Below the pieces are notes generated by a model that was not told the DNA's origin, did not search any database, and saw only the letters and a list, made by a program, of their open reading frames with translations. A stretch of DNA of 44,801 nucleotides from Thiohalobacter sp. (GTDB taxonomy: Bacteria; Pseudomonadota; Gammaproteobacteria; DSM-19610), in contig JALSRZ010000118.1 in the NCBI GenBank assembly GCA_026984515.1, positions 1 to 44,801 on the forward strand, written 5' to 3'. Below are positions 8,458 to 17,503 of this stretch, one piece after another. The first letter of the stretch is position 1. Each line of letters starts with the position of its first letter. Both the position numbers and the translations under genes were made by a program.

Positions 8458-8871
8458 ATGGAACGCATTATTCTGCCACGACAGCTCGTCAACCGGATCC
8501 TGTACCAGGCCCAGTCGTCACCCGATGCGGAAATCTGCGGCCTGATTGTCGCCTGCAAGGGACGACCGCAACGCTGTATCCAGGTACCCAACGTCTCGGA
8601 TCACCCCCAACAGCTGTTTGCCATGGACCCTGAACGCCAGATTGATGCACTGCGCAAAATACGTGAGCAGGGAGAAGAACTGTTTGGCATCTATCACTCA
8701 CACCCGCACAGTCCGGCCGAACCCTCCGACACCGACCTGCAGCAGGTCGGGTATCCCGATGCGCTCTATATCATCGTATCCCTGAACACGCGCGGGGTAC
8801 TGGAAATGCGCGGATACCGTTTGCAGAACGGCAAGGCCGCACAGGTACAGCTGGAAATCCAGGCCGGCTGA
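8458..8871 (+). CDS. JAMM/MPN+ metalloprotease (Mec/CysO-peptidase-like)
   Basis: A 137-residue single-domain Mov34/MPN protease. The zinc site is intact: H80-S-H82, seven residues, S90, then D93 (HSHPHSPAEPSDTD), with the general-base Glu25 in AEICGL. Bacterial members next to ThiF/MoeB genes are known to trim C-terminal extensions or amino-acid adducts from sulfur-carrier proteins, as Mec does for CysO. Here it lies 9 bp behind moeB in the same direction, which supports such a role. No carrier protein gene is seen in the window. Confidence 0.9.
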   Translation: MERIILPRQLVNRILYQAQSSPDAEICGLIVACKGRPQRCIQVPNVSDHPQQLFAMDPERQIDALRKIREQGEELFGIYHSHPHSPAEPSDTDLQQVGYPDALYIIVSLNTRGVLEMRGYRLQNGKAAQVQLEIQAG

Positions 8872-8892
8872 ACATCCCGCAGGCAGCGACCC

Positions 8893-9756
8893 TCAACCGG
8901 CGCACGACGATTTAACCGACATGATCTGTACCGGCCCGATACACCCCTGTTCTATATTTTCCAGCGTGTTACTGAACTTTTCCCGGGCTGTGCGTCCCAT
9001 AACAGGATGCACAGGCCTCTCCTGCCCACTGCTGTCAGCACGCGACAGGTTTTTCCTGAAAAAATCGATCGCAAATTTCGTTCGGTCCTCGACTCCGGTC
9101 ACTTCGAACCCGGCTGCGTGGAGCAGTGCCGACATTTCCTCCGGCGTCGTCAGGTAGCTGGTCCGGGGAGACGATGCCCAGGGAACCGGGTAGAGCAGGT
9201 CCACCTCGTTTTTTTTCATCACGTCGTAGACACACAGTCTCCCGCCCGGCTTCAACACCCGGGCGATCTCCCGGTAGAGTGCATCCCGGTCTGCGATGTT
9301 CATGGCGGCATGCAGCGTGATCACCACATCGAAACACGCGTCCGGGTAGGGCATCGACAAGGCACTGCCAATATGAAACCGCGTCTTGCCGGACAAGCCC
9401 ACGTATCCCGTCAATATCTTCGCCGTAGCGATAAACTCCGGGGTCAGGTCGATGCCGGTCACCCGGCAACCAATCGTGTCAGCGATATATCGGACTGCCC
9501 CACCTATCCCACAGCCAACATCGAGCACCTGCTGGTCTGCTGTCAGCGCCAGCTGACTGACGATATACTCGGTTGCCTCGCGACCACCGATATGAAACTC
9601 CTCCAGCGAGGCAAGATCACCCGGCTGCAGGCTGTTCCTGTCCACCCCGCAAGCGTCAAGACCGGCCAGCAACCGGTTCAGCAGACCTGCATCACCGTAG
9701 TATTTTGCAACGTCACGTTCTATACCTGTCGCATAACTGTCCAGTGGGGATTTCAT
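8893..9756 (-). CDS. SAM-dependent class I methyltransferase
   Basis: A 287-residue Rossmann-fold methyltransferase with SAM motif VLDVGCGIGG (77-86), acidic strand end 'VTGIDLTPEFI' and post-motif 'ARVLKPGGRLCVYDVM'. The N-terminal pattern 'VAKYYGDAGLLNRLL' and 'FHIGGREAT' resembles the sarcosine/dimethylglycine and UbiE/tocopherol methyltransferase group. The substrate cannot be assigned; N-, O- or C-methylation are all possible. Its ATG overlaps the stop of the upstream reductase gene by one base (TAATG), so the two are co-translated. It is the last gene of a minus-strand operon whose divergent neighbour is LysR-1. Confidence 0.88.
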   Translation of the reverse strand: MKSPLDSYATGIERDVAKYYGDAGLLNRLLAGLDACGVDRNSLQPGDLASLEEFHIGGREATEYIVSQLALTADQQVLDVGCGIGGAVRYIADTIGCRVTGIDLTPEFIATAKILTGYVGLSGKTRFHIGSALSMPYPDACFDVVITLHAAMNIADRDALYREIARVLKPGGRLCVYDVMKKNEVDLLYPVPWASSPRTSYLTTPEEMSALLHAAGFEVTGVEDRTKFAIDFFRKNLSRADSSGQERPVHPVMGRTAREKFSNTLENIEQGCIGPVQIMSVKSSCAG

Positions 9757-10799
9757 TACACCAGCGCCCCGAGCAGTGATTCTTCATAAGCGGCCAGGCT
9801 TGCACCGGACCTGATTTTTCCGACCAGGTCCGGGTTGGCGATGAAGCTGCGCCCGAAAGCCACGAGGTTCATTTGCCAGTCTGCCAGCGCGGACTCTGCT
9901 GCTTCCGGGCTGAAACCGCCGCAACCCACGACCGTGCCTTTATAGCGCCGGCGAACATAATCAACGGGTCTGCCACCCAGGTACTCATAGCTGAGATCCG
10001 CATCGAACGAGGCCACATGAACATAGGCCAGCAGACGCTCGTTCAGGGCCTGGAGGAGAACGTCAAACGTCGCTTCATCGCCTTCCGTGTATTCCAGGTT
10101 GACATAGGCCTGTGGCGACAGCCGGATTGCCGTCCTGTGCGGTCGGGTAACCGCTGCCACGGCGTCAACCACCTGGAGAGCGAAGCGGCTGCGATTCTCC
10201 GCATCAGCGCCATATTCGTCGCTGCGTTGATTGGTCTGCTGGTGCAGAAACTGGTCGATCAGGTAGCCGTTGGCAGCGTGAATCTCCACACCGTCAAAAC
10301 CGGCTTCGATCGCATGGCTTGCTGCCCGTGCGTACAACTCGACCAGCTCAGCAATCTCTTCCCGGTCCAGCGCTCGCGGCACCTCATAGTGCAGGCCCGG
10401 TGCACGAGGCAACGGGCCTTCCAGGCCGATATCGCTGGGCGCTACCGGCTGGCTGCCGGTATAACTGCTATGCGCCATGCGCCCGGTGTGCCACAGCTGG
10501 CAAAAGATGTGGCCGCCATTGTCGTGCACGGCGGCCGTCACTTTTTTCCATGCATCGATCTGCTTGCGGGAATAGATCCCCGGCGTATGGGGATATCCCT
10601 GTCCCTGTGGATCGATCAGCGTGGCCTCGGTAATGATCAGCCCCGCACCCGCTCGACCCGCATAGTACTTCGCCATATCCCCGGTGGGCGCAAGGTCGTC
10701 ATCGGAAAAGCACCGGGTCATGGGCGCCATCACGATCCGGTTTTTGAGCACCAGGCTGTTGGACAGGGAGAATCCGGAAAGCAGTTCTCGGTACTTCAT
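9756..10799 (-). CDS. Old Yellow Enzyme family ene-reductase (NADH:flavin oxidoreductase)
   Basis: An FMN-dependent TIM-barrel reductase of 347 residues, in the NemA/xenobiotic-reductase class that reduces activated C=C bonds or nitro groups. Visible features are the N-terminal 'LKNRIVMAPMTRCFS', the substrate-binding pair H174 and N177 with Tyr179 in VEIHAANGYLIDQFL, and 'QLWHTGR' near 101-107. The ATG has a strong GGAGGAG upstream. It lies 26 bp after a small membrane-protein gene and overlaps the methyltransferase gene. With LysR-1 diverging upstream, it is probably inducible by a small electrophile or aromatic compound. Confidence 0.93.
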   Translation of the reverse strand: MKYRELLSGFSLSNSLVLKNRIVMAPMTRCFSDDDLAPTGDMAKYYAGRAGAGLIITEATLIDPQGQGYPHTPGIYSRKQIDAWKKVTAAVHDNGGHIFCQLWHTGRMAHSSYTGSQPVAPSDIGLEGPLPRAPGLHYEVPRALDREEIAELVELYARAASHAIEAGFDGVEIHAANGYLIDQFLHQQTNQRSDEYGADAENRSRFALQVVDAVAAVTRPHRTAIRLSPQAYVNLEYTEGDEATFDVLLQALNERLLAYVHVASFDADLSYEYLGGRPVDYVRRRYKGTVVGCGGFSPEAAESALADWQMNLVAFGRSFIANPDLVGKIRSGASLAAYEESLLGALV

Positions 10800-10825
10800 C
10801 GCGTACTCCTCCAGTCGTCGGTCAC

Positions 10826-11020
10826 CTAGTCCTTGCCAAAAATCTTCTGCGCCATGATCAGGCCGGGGCAGATCCCGACCGCTGCGGCAAACAGGAAAAA
10901 AACGGGCACGGCGTACAGAAACCAGTGCACCTTGTCGAAACCGGTCAGCCAGATACCGATCAGGATGATCGTGGCCGCATTGAAAAAGAAAAATCGCATT
11001 GCCTTGCTTGCTTTGGTCAT
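10826..11020 (-). CDS. Small DUF2892-like inner-membrane protein
   Basis: A 64-residue protein with two predicted membrane helices ('FFFFNAATIILIGIWLTGF' and 'WFLYAVPVFFLFAAAVGICP') followed by a short charged tail. The C-terminal GxCPG...KxxG pattern resembles DUF2892 proteins, whose function is unknown. The ATG has GGGGA upstream. It is the first gene of the operon with the ene-reductase and methyltransferase, and it faces LysR-1 across 155 bp that contain a palindrome. Confidence 0.75.
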   Translation of the reverse strand: MTKASKAMRFFFFNAATIILIGIWLTGFDKVHWFLYAVPVFFLFAAAVGICPGLIMAQKIFGKD

Positions 11021-11111
11021 GTTGGATTCCCCGCTCAGAAGCGTAATTCAGTGTGAAATTGCAATCAGCTGCTTGCGTTGTACGGGGAGAAATTGTAGAA
11101 ACGTCTTATTA

Positions 11112-11149
11112 CGATAACAATATGTAAAATCAATACATCTTTGTTATCG
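11112..11149. promoter_or_regulatory. 38-bp nested palindrome, candidate LysR-1 operator
   Basis: The outer arms CGATAACAA and TTGTTATCG are perfect inverted repeats. Inside them ATGTA and TACAT form a second perfect pair around a 7-base AT-rich centre. It lies 26 bp before the lysR-1 ATG and 91 bp before the divergent operon. This is where LysR proteins usually bind to control both themselves and a divergent target. Confidence 0.6.
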
Positions 11150-11175
11150 ATTTTGTTACCAATTGGCGGCATTCT

Positions 11176-12063
11176 ATGGATAGCCTCAAACGCATGGTCA
11201 TTTTCTCGCACGTGGCAGAAACCAGGAGTTTTTCCGCGGCCGCGCGCAAACTGGGTATTGCACGGTCGGCGGTCAGTCGCCACATCGCGCTGCTCGAACA
11301 AAGTGTCGGCGTCCGGCTGCTGAACCGCTCGACCCGCAGCGTAAGCCTGACTGAAGCCGGGCAAACCTACTACCGGAGCTGCGCGCTCATTGTCGCCGAG
11401 GCGGAAACCGCCAGCCGCCGTATCAGTCAGCTGCGCGATGAGCCGGCGGGCACCCTGAAAGTGGCCGGCCCCACCAGCTTCGGCAGCCAGCTGGCCACCC
11501 TGGCCGGCAGGTTCATGCAACAATACCCGGCGTTGCACATTGAACTGCTGCTGGACGACCGGGTTGTGGACATGGTGCGGGACAGCATCGATGTGAGCAT
11601 CCGGGTTGGCTGGTTGAGCGACACCACCCTGGTTGCACGCCAGTTGTGTGAGTCACCGCGACTGCTCTGCGCATCGCCGGGTTATCTCGAACGCCACGGA
11701 CGGCCCGAATCACCATCCCGGCTGGCCGACCACGAGTGCATCATATTCAGCCTGCTGCCCACGCCCCATCAATGGACGTTTTCGAAAAACGGCCGCCAGG
11801 AAAATATCCACGTCAAGGGACGGATGAAAACCAACAGTGCAACGGCGGTACGCGCCCTCATCCTGGATGGCAGCGGCATTGCGCCGCTTTCGAATTTCCT
11901 GGTTGGTGACGACATCCGGGCAGGCCGCCTGGTGCACCTGCTGCCCGATCACGACTGCGGCAGCGCCGGTATCTACGCCGTCTACCAGGACCGGCGCTAC
12001 CAGCAAGCCAGGGTTCGATTGTTCATCGACTTTATCCAGGAGCGCATGCAGGCACTGATATGA
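11176..12063 (+). CDS. LysR-family transcriptional regulator (LysR-1)
   Basis: A 295-residue LTTR. The winged helix-turn-helix covers about residues 18-37 (SFSAAARKLGIARSAVSRHI), followed by a linker helix and a periplasmic-binding-protein-like effector domain. It is of the AaeR/DmlR-like subtype with the conserved 'ESPRLLCASPGYLERHG' segment. It is strikingly similar over its whole length to LysR-2 at 22849. Shared stretches include SAVSRHIALLE, GVRLLNR, IIFSLLPTP and DCGSAGIYAV/NCGSAGIYAV. It diverges from the reductase/methyltransferase operon and converges on the end of the six-gene ubiD operon. The effector is unknown. Confidence 0.94.
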   Translation: MDSLKRMVIFSHVAETRSFSAAARKLGIARSAVSRHIALLEQSVGVRLLNRSTRSVSLTEAGQTYYRSCALIVAEAETASRRISQLRDEPAGTLKVAGPTSFGSQLATLAGRFMQQYPALHIELLLDDRVVDMVRDSIDVSIRVGWLSDTTLVARQLCESPRLLCASPGYLERHGRPESPSRLADHECIIFSLLPTPHQWTFSKNGRQENIHVKGRMKTNSATAVRALILDGSGIAPLSNFLVGDDIRAGRLVHLLPDHDCGSAGIYAVYQDRRYQQARVRLFIDFIQERMQALI

Positions 12064-12069
12064 ACCTCG

Positions 12070-12113
12070 GCCCGGCGTGCCGGGCGCCCGGATCCCCTCA
12101 CCACCGCTGAGGG
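12070..12113. terminator. Two GC-rich hairpins between converging genes
   Basis: GCCCGGC-GT-GCCGGGC (12070-12085) and CCCTCA...TGAGGG (12095-12113) lie in the 50-bp gap between the converging lysR-1 and the exported-protein gene. There is no T-run, so intrinsic termination is only likely, in either direction. Confidence 0.4.
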
Positions 12114-12929
12114 TCAGTGGTCGATCTCAATTTCCACCTTTTCAAAAACAAGGTGGTAGAAAAATGAGTTGGTCGGCGGAAAATTTGTGTTCGGCGACAG
12201 GTCCAGCCCATCCATAAAGAACAGGTCGGCCTCCAGGTCATGGTGATCCACCAGCCCCCGGGAAGGATCCGCCATCGAGAATACGCTGCCATCCAGATTG
12301 CGCACACTGTTGTCCGCGTCGTTACGAACACCCTCCCTGACCACCAGGCGACCACTCCACAGGGGTGCCGGACCATCAAAAGGGTTATCGAAAGGCCGGC
12401 CGTTAAGGCTGACCCTGGCCGGTCCCCAGGCAGCCAGCAGGGTGAACACGGTCGGTGTGAACGGTGGACCTGCCTGCGTGTCGCCCTGCTTGTAGACATT
12501 GATCACCACGGGGTCCACCGGACCGATCAGTTCCGTCTGTACCGCTGAAGGTCCGATACGCAATCCGGTCGGGAACGGCAGGTTGACAAACACGTCCTGG
12601 TGGTAATGCCAGGTCCCGTGCCGGTCTTTCCACCTGGCATCGATGTGGCCGGTGTTACTGACCGGATCCAGCCTCGCTCTCAGTCGTCCCCGGATACGCT
12701 CGACCCCGGCACCGTCAAAGACCAGCGAATCGACCGGTTCGGCGGGCACACCCTGTACTTCGGAAATCACTGTGCCGGTCACGTTGCGTATCAGGCGTGC
12801 GTGGGCCGCACTGACTTCGTACTTCAGGCCTGCTGCAGCCTGGCTCCCGGGCCACACCAGCATCCCTGCCAGAACGAGTACCGCTGGGAACAAACTGGTA
12901 ACACCTGCATTTACTCTTCGTACAGCCAT
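12114..12929 (-). CDS. Exported protein of unknown function, last gene of the ubiD operon
   Basis: I do not recognise this family. The start at 12929 is chosen because GGAGG sits 5 bases upstream and the product then begins with a typical Sec signal peptide (MAVRRVNAG... to ...GSQAAA, cleavage near residue 33). The mature ~238 residues are rich in beta-strand-like segments, Pro, Gly, Asp and His, with no cysteine. 'WHYHQDVFVNLPFPTG' and 'GLVDHHDLEADLFFMDGLDL' are possible metal-site regions. It follows the third FG-GAP gene by 44 bp on the same strand, so it is probably made with the propeller proteins and acts in the periplasm or outside. Confidence 0.75.
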   Translation of the reverse strand: MAVRRVNAGVTSLFPAVLVLAGMLVWPGSQAAAGLKYEVSAAHARLIRNVTGTVISEVQGVPAEPVDSLVFDGAGVERIRGRLRARLDPVSNTGHIDARWKDRHGTWHYHQDVFVNLPFPTGLRIGPSAVQTELIGPVDPVVINVYKQGDTQAGPPFTPTVFTLLAAWGPARVSLNGRPFDNPFDGPAPLWSGRLVVREGVRNDADNSVRNLDGSVFSMADPSRGLVDHHDLEADLFFMDGLDLSPNTNFPPTNSFFYHLVFEKVEIEIDH

Positions 12930-12973
12930 GGTTTCCTCCGTTGATTTCAAATGAATGGGTATGGGTAGCGATA

Positions 12974-15157
12974 TCAGGCGCCGTGCCGCGCTTGACGTAC
13001 GTACCGGCGCCTGGATTTCCCGGCATCGGAACTGTCATCATCCCGCCTGCCGTGTGACCTGGTTTCATGGAAAGCACGCATGGCACTCCTCATCAGGCGT
13101 CTTTTCAGACCCTTTTGCAGTTTTCCGGCCTGTGACAGTTCTTTCAGTACCCGCGCTACACAGTGACGGTAATCATGGGCGCTGTCCCAGTCATCCAGGT
13201 AACTGCAGGGGATTTCGGGGATCACCAGTCGCTCCGAAGCACGCAAGCCATACAGGCGGTTATGCACCCCTCCTGGCCACAGCACATCGACCACGCCCTT
13301 GCGGGCTCGCCCCATGCCCAGGTGGACGGTGAGGCTGTCCTGCGATGCGTAGCTGGCACCACCGAGCACCGGATGCATGACCGTAGTCCCTCCCTGCGGG
13401 GTAAAACGGACCACCGCACCAATGCCGTCGCGGTTGACCACGCCGCGCGTCGCGAGACCTGCCGTGCCCATCAGCCTGACGCTGGCCCAGTGGTTGCCGT
13501 TATCAGCGCTGTTGATCTCCACCGCCAGCTCGCCGTCGGCCGGATCCATTCCATTCCACGAAAATCCGGTCTGACTGACCGGAGTGAAGGAAGGAAAAAA
13601 GAACGCAGTCGCATCCGCGTCACTTCCCCAGTGGGTGGCATACGGAACCAGGGGGAGCGGTGGCGGCAGGGCAAGATTGGCTACCGATACGATATCGACA
13701 AAGCCGTCCTGGTTGAGGTCACCGCTGGCCAGTCCCTGCACGTTACGGCGCGAATGATCGATCGACCCGTCCAGCGCATCGAGATCATAGCGAAAGCCTC
13801 CCGCACCGTCATTGTTCAGGTACATCCCCGGGTTGGAAACCTCGATAAGCGGCCCGCCATCGCCACCACCGTAGTAGATGATGTCCGTGTCACCATCATT
13901 GTCATAGTCTTCCATAACGGTTCCCCAGCCAAACACGGAAGACACCAGCCCGCCCGGTCCGGGATCACTGAAGGAGCCGTCCGGCTGACCAAGAAACCAC
14001 CTGGATGCGTAGCTGCCCAGTTCATACGGCAAGGGCCTGGGGAAAACTGTCAATACATAGTCACCCACATTGGTGGCAAACAGGTCCATGTAGCCATCCC
14101 CGTTAATGTCACCAAACGAAAGACCCTTCCAGTCACCAAAACGATTGGTCCCGGCCTGGACGGTCACATCACTGAACCTGCCGTTACCGTCGTTGTTCAT
14201 GATGTGAATGAATCCCCTGTCGACACCGCCCTGGTTTGCAGGAAGAACACCGCCACCCTGATCATCGACCCATACCATATCGGCATCCCCGTCGAGGTCG
14301 TAATCCACCAGCGCAATCGCCCAGGTCACACTGGCCGCATCCGCGGGTGCCTGGTCGGGAAAACCGGCCAGCTCCCGTATACCGGATGCCTCACTGCTGT
14401 CGACAAAAGTCCTGTCACCTGTGTTGGTGAAGAGCTGGTTGTGATCGTTAAAGCCAAATGCGTTGAAGATCGCAAGGCGGTTGTCCCAGGTATCCGAAGT
14501 GTTCGCAATGACGATATCCAGTAAACCGTCGCCATTGACATCCCCCATGGAACAGGAAGCGGAATAATGACTGCCGGCCCCCATACCGCTGCTGGCGGTG
14601 ATATCGGCAAAAGTACCATTACCCAGGTTTTCAAACAGCCGGTTCGGCTCGCCACTGCCAAGCACGTACAGGTCCTGGTCGCCGTCATTGTCGATATCGC
14701 CATAACAGACACCGCTGGCATCCATATCGGTGGCGGCAACACCGGCATCAAACGATCGGTCGATAAATTCGAGCGCACCGCGCTCCGACCACTGGTTGGC
14801 GTACAGGGTATTGGCCGCACCCGGGCCGTTGGTCACGTACAGGTCAGGATCGCCGTCCCCGTCGTAGTCAAATATCGCCACGCCCGGGGCACCGCGGGAT
14901 TTCAGCGGTACCATGCCGAGTTGGGAGGCACTGAGAACCGGCTGTGCCTTCAGCGCATCCCAGATCCGGTCACGCACGGATTCGACACGCCGGTAACTGA
15001 TCCCCGCCCCGTCGTTTGCCGCAATATCGTGGAAACTGACGCTGTTGATGATACTCCCGGCGTCACACTGCACCGCGGTCAAATACAGTACGACGGCACT
15101 TGCCCGGATCTTCAGTCGCGTGGCCGCCATGGCCTCCTTCCTCTTGCTGTACAACAT
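12974..15157 (-). CDS. Exported FG-GAP/ASPIC-UnbV beta-propeller protein 1
   Basis: A 727-residue exported protein of the CRTAC1/ASPIC type. After a signal peptide come seven calcium-loop motifs of the form DxDxDGDxD, at about 97, 154, 206, 285, 350, 417 and 480. They fit a seven-bladed propeller like that of integrin alpha chains. An ASPIC/UnbV domain follows at about 572-640 (NRDGIGAVVRF...GGASYASQ...VLWPGG). The last 80 residues have Cys651 and Cys666, a helical region and an acidic DDDSSD motif followed by a basic tail. ATG 15157 has AAGGAG 7 bases upstream. A second ATG at residue 10 also has AAGGAGG. It is the third of three tandem paralogues in transcription order. Binding partner and activity are unknown. 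Confidence 0.88.
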   Translation of the reverse strand: MLYSKRKEAMAATRLKIRASAVVLYLTAVQCDAGSIINSVSFHDIAANDGAGISYRRVESVRDRIWDALKAQPVLSASQLGMVPLKSRGAPGVAIFDYDGDGDPDLYVTNGPGAANTLYANQWSERGALEFIDRSFDAGVAATDMDASGVCYGDIDNDGDQDLYVLGSGEPNRLFENLGNGTFADITASSGMGAGSHYSASCSMGDVNGDGLLDIVIANTSDTWDNRLAIFNAFGFNDHNQLFTNTGDRTFVDSSEASGIRELAGFPDQAPADAASVTWAIALVDYDLDGDADMVWVDDQGGGVLPANQGGVDRGFIHIMNNDGNGRFSDVTVQAGTNRFGDWKGLSFGDINGDGYMDLFATNVGDYVLTVFPRPLPYELGSYASRWFLGQPDGSFSDPGPGGLVSSVFGWGTVMEDYDNDGDTDIIYYGGGDGGPLIEVSNPGMYLNNDGAGGFRYDLDALDGSIDHSRRNVQGLASGDLNQDGFVDIVSVANLALPPPLPLVPYATHWGSDADATAFFFPSFTPVSQTGFSWNGMDPADGELAVEINSADNGNHWASVRLMGTAGLATRGVVNRDGIGAVVRFTPQGGTTVMHPVLGGASYASQDSLTVHLGMGRARKGVVDVLWPGGVHNRLYGLRASERLVIPEIPCSYLDDWDSAHDYRHCVARVLKELSQAGKLQKGLKRRLMRSAMRAFHETRSHGRRDDDSSDAGKSRRRYVRQARHGA

Positions 15158-15266
15158 CACTTTTCTCCTTGTTGAATCCTGCTATCGTTAACAGGCACCA
15201 AACCTCACTACGGGTTCAAATGACAGCAACAGGAACCCGTTCCGGCATCCTTCAGCCTGATCCCCG

Positions 15267-17408
15267 CTACTCATGCCGCCGGCCGTGCGCACCGCTTCTC
15301 CCTGGCCGGGAAACATCACTGGAATCATCATCCCTGTTCCGGGCTTCGCGGTAGGCGCGCATGGCACTGGCCAGCAGGCGATGCCTCAGCCTGTGATCCA
15401 GCCTGTCTGCAGCGGCAAGTTCCCTGAGCGCGGTCACAACACAGCGTCGGTAATCCCGCCGGCTTTTCCAGTCCGCGTCGTAGCTGCAGGGTATTTCCGG
15501 CACTACCAGCCGTTCAGATGCCCGCAGGCCGTAGAACCGGTTGTGCACACCACCAGGCCACAGCACCTCCAGTACACCCTTGTGCGAGTGCCCCATCCCG
15601 AGGTTCAGCGTAAGACTGTCCTGCGACCCGTAGCTGGCACCGCCGCTTACCGGGTACATTACCGGCTTCCCGCCGTGTGGCGTAAAACGGACCACGGCGC
15701 CTATGCCGTCGCGGTTGGACCGTCCCCCGGAGACCAGGCCGGATGTCCCCATCAGGTCGACACTGGCCCAGTGGTTACCATTGTCCGCGCTGTTGATTTC
15801 CACCGTGATGGTTCCGTCAACCGCCTTCAGGCCACTGGGGACAAATTCACCCGGTCCGACCGGTGTGAAAGACGGGAAGTAGTAAGCCGTCGCGTCCATG
15901 GCACTTCCAAACAGGATCGGGTACTGCAGCAGGGGAAAGGAATCCGGCAAATCGAAGTTGGACACCGTAACCACATCGATAAAGCCGTCTGCATCAAGAT
16001 CCCCGGCAGCCACTCCCTGCGGATTACGTCGTGAATGGTTGGTGGAATTCGCCAGCGCAGCCAGATCATAGGAAAAGCCGGCGTGACCATCGTTCCGCAA
16101 CACCACCCCGGGATTGGACTTGTCTACATAAGGACCGGTATCCAGCCCGCCGTAATACATGATGTCTGCATCGCCGTCGTTGTCGTAATCTTGCGCAATG
16201 ACTCCCCAGCCGAAGACGCTGGAGACCAGGCCGCCGACACCCGGATCGGAAAACGAGCCATCCGCCTGCCCGAGGAACCAGCGCGATGCTGCCGCGCCCA
16301 GCTCCATGGGCAGCGGAAACAGCTGCAGGGTATAATCTCCCCCGTTGGTTGCGAACAGGTCCAGGTGGCCATCGGCGTTGAAATCGGCAAAGGCAAAACC
16401 CATCCACGCTCCCGGATGGTTGGTGCCCGCCTCGATACTGACATCCGTAAACTGACCGCTACCGTCATTCTGCAACAGGTGAATAATGCCGCGGTCCACA
16501 CCACCGGACGCCGCGTCCGGCACCGCACCCTGGTCGTCTCCAAACAGAATATCGACGTCACCATCCAGGTCGTAGTCCAGCATGGCGGTTGCCCAGGTTC
16601 GGCCGCTTTCTCCGGGAGGCAGGCCTGCCAGGATCTGCACACCGGAAGTCGCGCTCACATCGATAAAGGTATTGCTGCCGGCATTGAGGAACAGCTGGTT
16701 GGGCGCATTGTGGCCAAATGGCTGGAAAACCGAGAGGCGGTGGTCCCAGGTTGCCGAATTGTTTGCGACCACGATATCCAGCAGACCATCCCCGTTTACG
16801 TCGCCCATGGAACAGCCTGCGGGGTAGCGGTCCCCTGCGCCCATCGCACTGGCCACGGTAATATCCGTGAAGGTGCCGTCACCCTGGTTTTCAAACAGGC
16901 GGTTGGGCTCACCGGCACCGGTTACATACAGGTCCTGGTCACCATCGTTATCGATGTCGCCATAGCAGAGGCTGTTGCTGTCCATGTCGGTTGCGGCAAC
17001 GCCGGCGGCGACGGCTACATCGACAAAACGCAGCTCCCCGGTCTGCACCAGCTGGCTGGAGTAGAGAGAATTGGCAGTCCCCGGGCCATTGGTGACGTAC
17101 AAATCCAGGTCACCATCCCCGTCAAAGTCGAATATCGCCACACCGGGAGCACCACGGGCCTTTTCCGGAGTTCGCGGAACGTCGGCAAAAGTGAACTTCG
17201 GTTGTGCTCGTATTGCGTCAAACAGGGCGTCCCTGTGTGGAGAACCGGTGCGTCGATAACTGATGCCAGCACCGTTGTTGGCGGCGATATCATGGAAAGA
17301 AACGCTTTGTGTCTGTTTTGACGCACCCGCACCCGTGCTAAACAGCACCAGCGTCAGTACGGTGCCAGTCAGAACCGCAGCGTAGTTTATACTTCTGGTC
17401 GTTTTCAT
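15267..17408 (-). CDS. Exported FG-GAP/ASPIC-UnbV beta-propeller protein 2
   Basis: A 713-residue paralogue of its two neighbours. ATG 17408 is chosen because AAAGGAG lies 8 bases before it and a clean signal peptide follows (MKTTRSINYAAVLTG... to ...STGAGA). The mature N terminus 'SVSFHDIAANNGAGISYRR' is nearly the same as in protein 1. Seven DxDxDGDxD calcium loops (DFDGDGDLD, DIDNDGDQD, DVNGDGLLD, DYDLDGDVD, DFNADGHLD, DYDNDGDAD, DLDADGFID) are followed by the ASPIC domain and the conserved C-terminal module (EIPCSYDADW, YRRCV, DDDSSD). It is the middle copy. The 109-bp gap to protein 1 has no promoter that I can see. Confidence 0.88.
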   Translation of the reverse strand: MKTTRSINYAAVLTGTVLTLVLFSTGAGASKQTQSVSFHDIAANNGAGISYRRTGSPHRDALFDAIRAQPKFTFADVPRTPEKARGAPGVAIFDFDGDGDLDLYVTNGPGTANSLYSSQLVQTGELRFVDVAVAAGVAATDMDSNSLCYGDIDNDGDQDLYVTGAGEPNRLFENQGDGTFTDITVASAMGAGDRYPAGCSMGDVNGDGLLDIVVANNSATWDHRLSVFQPFGHNAPNQLFLNAGSNTFIDVSATSGVQILAGLPPGESGRTWATAMLDYDLDGDVDILFGDDQGAVPDAASGGVDRGIIHLLQNDGSGQFTDVSIEAGTNHPGAWMGFAFADFNADGHLDLFATNGGDYTLQLFPLPMELGAAASRWFLGQADGSFSDPGVGGLVSSVFGWGVIAQDYDNDGDADIMYYGGLDTGPYVDKSNPGVVLRNDGHAGFSYDLAALANSTNHSRRNPQGVAAGDLDADGFIDVVTVSNFDLPDSFPLLQYPILFGSAMDATAYYFPSFTPVGPGEFVPSGLKAVDGTITVEINSADNGNHWASVDLMGTSGLVSGGRSNRDGIGAVVRFTPHGGKPVMYPVSGGASYGSQDSLTLNLGMGHSHKGVLEVLWPGGVHNRFYGLRASERLVVPEIPCSYDADWKSRRDYRRCVVTALRELAAADRLDHRLRHRLLASAMRAYREARNRDDDSSDVSRPGRSGAHGRRHE

Positions 17409-17503
17409 CCCGGAAACTCCTTTCTGGTTAGTTATGGTTTCAACTGTCGCGTGCATCCCTTGCGCCCCGCAATCATGCGGAGTGCAAGGGATGTTCAGCA
17501 ACT

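Noticed and set aside
13163-17321. Open frames antisense to the FG-GAP genes
   Set aside because: They are the complement of repeated GAC/GAT-rich calcium loops, which produces long open frames with Val/Ile/Thr-rich sequence. They are not independent genes.
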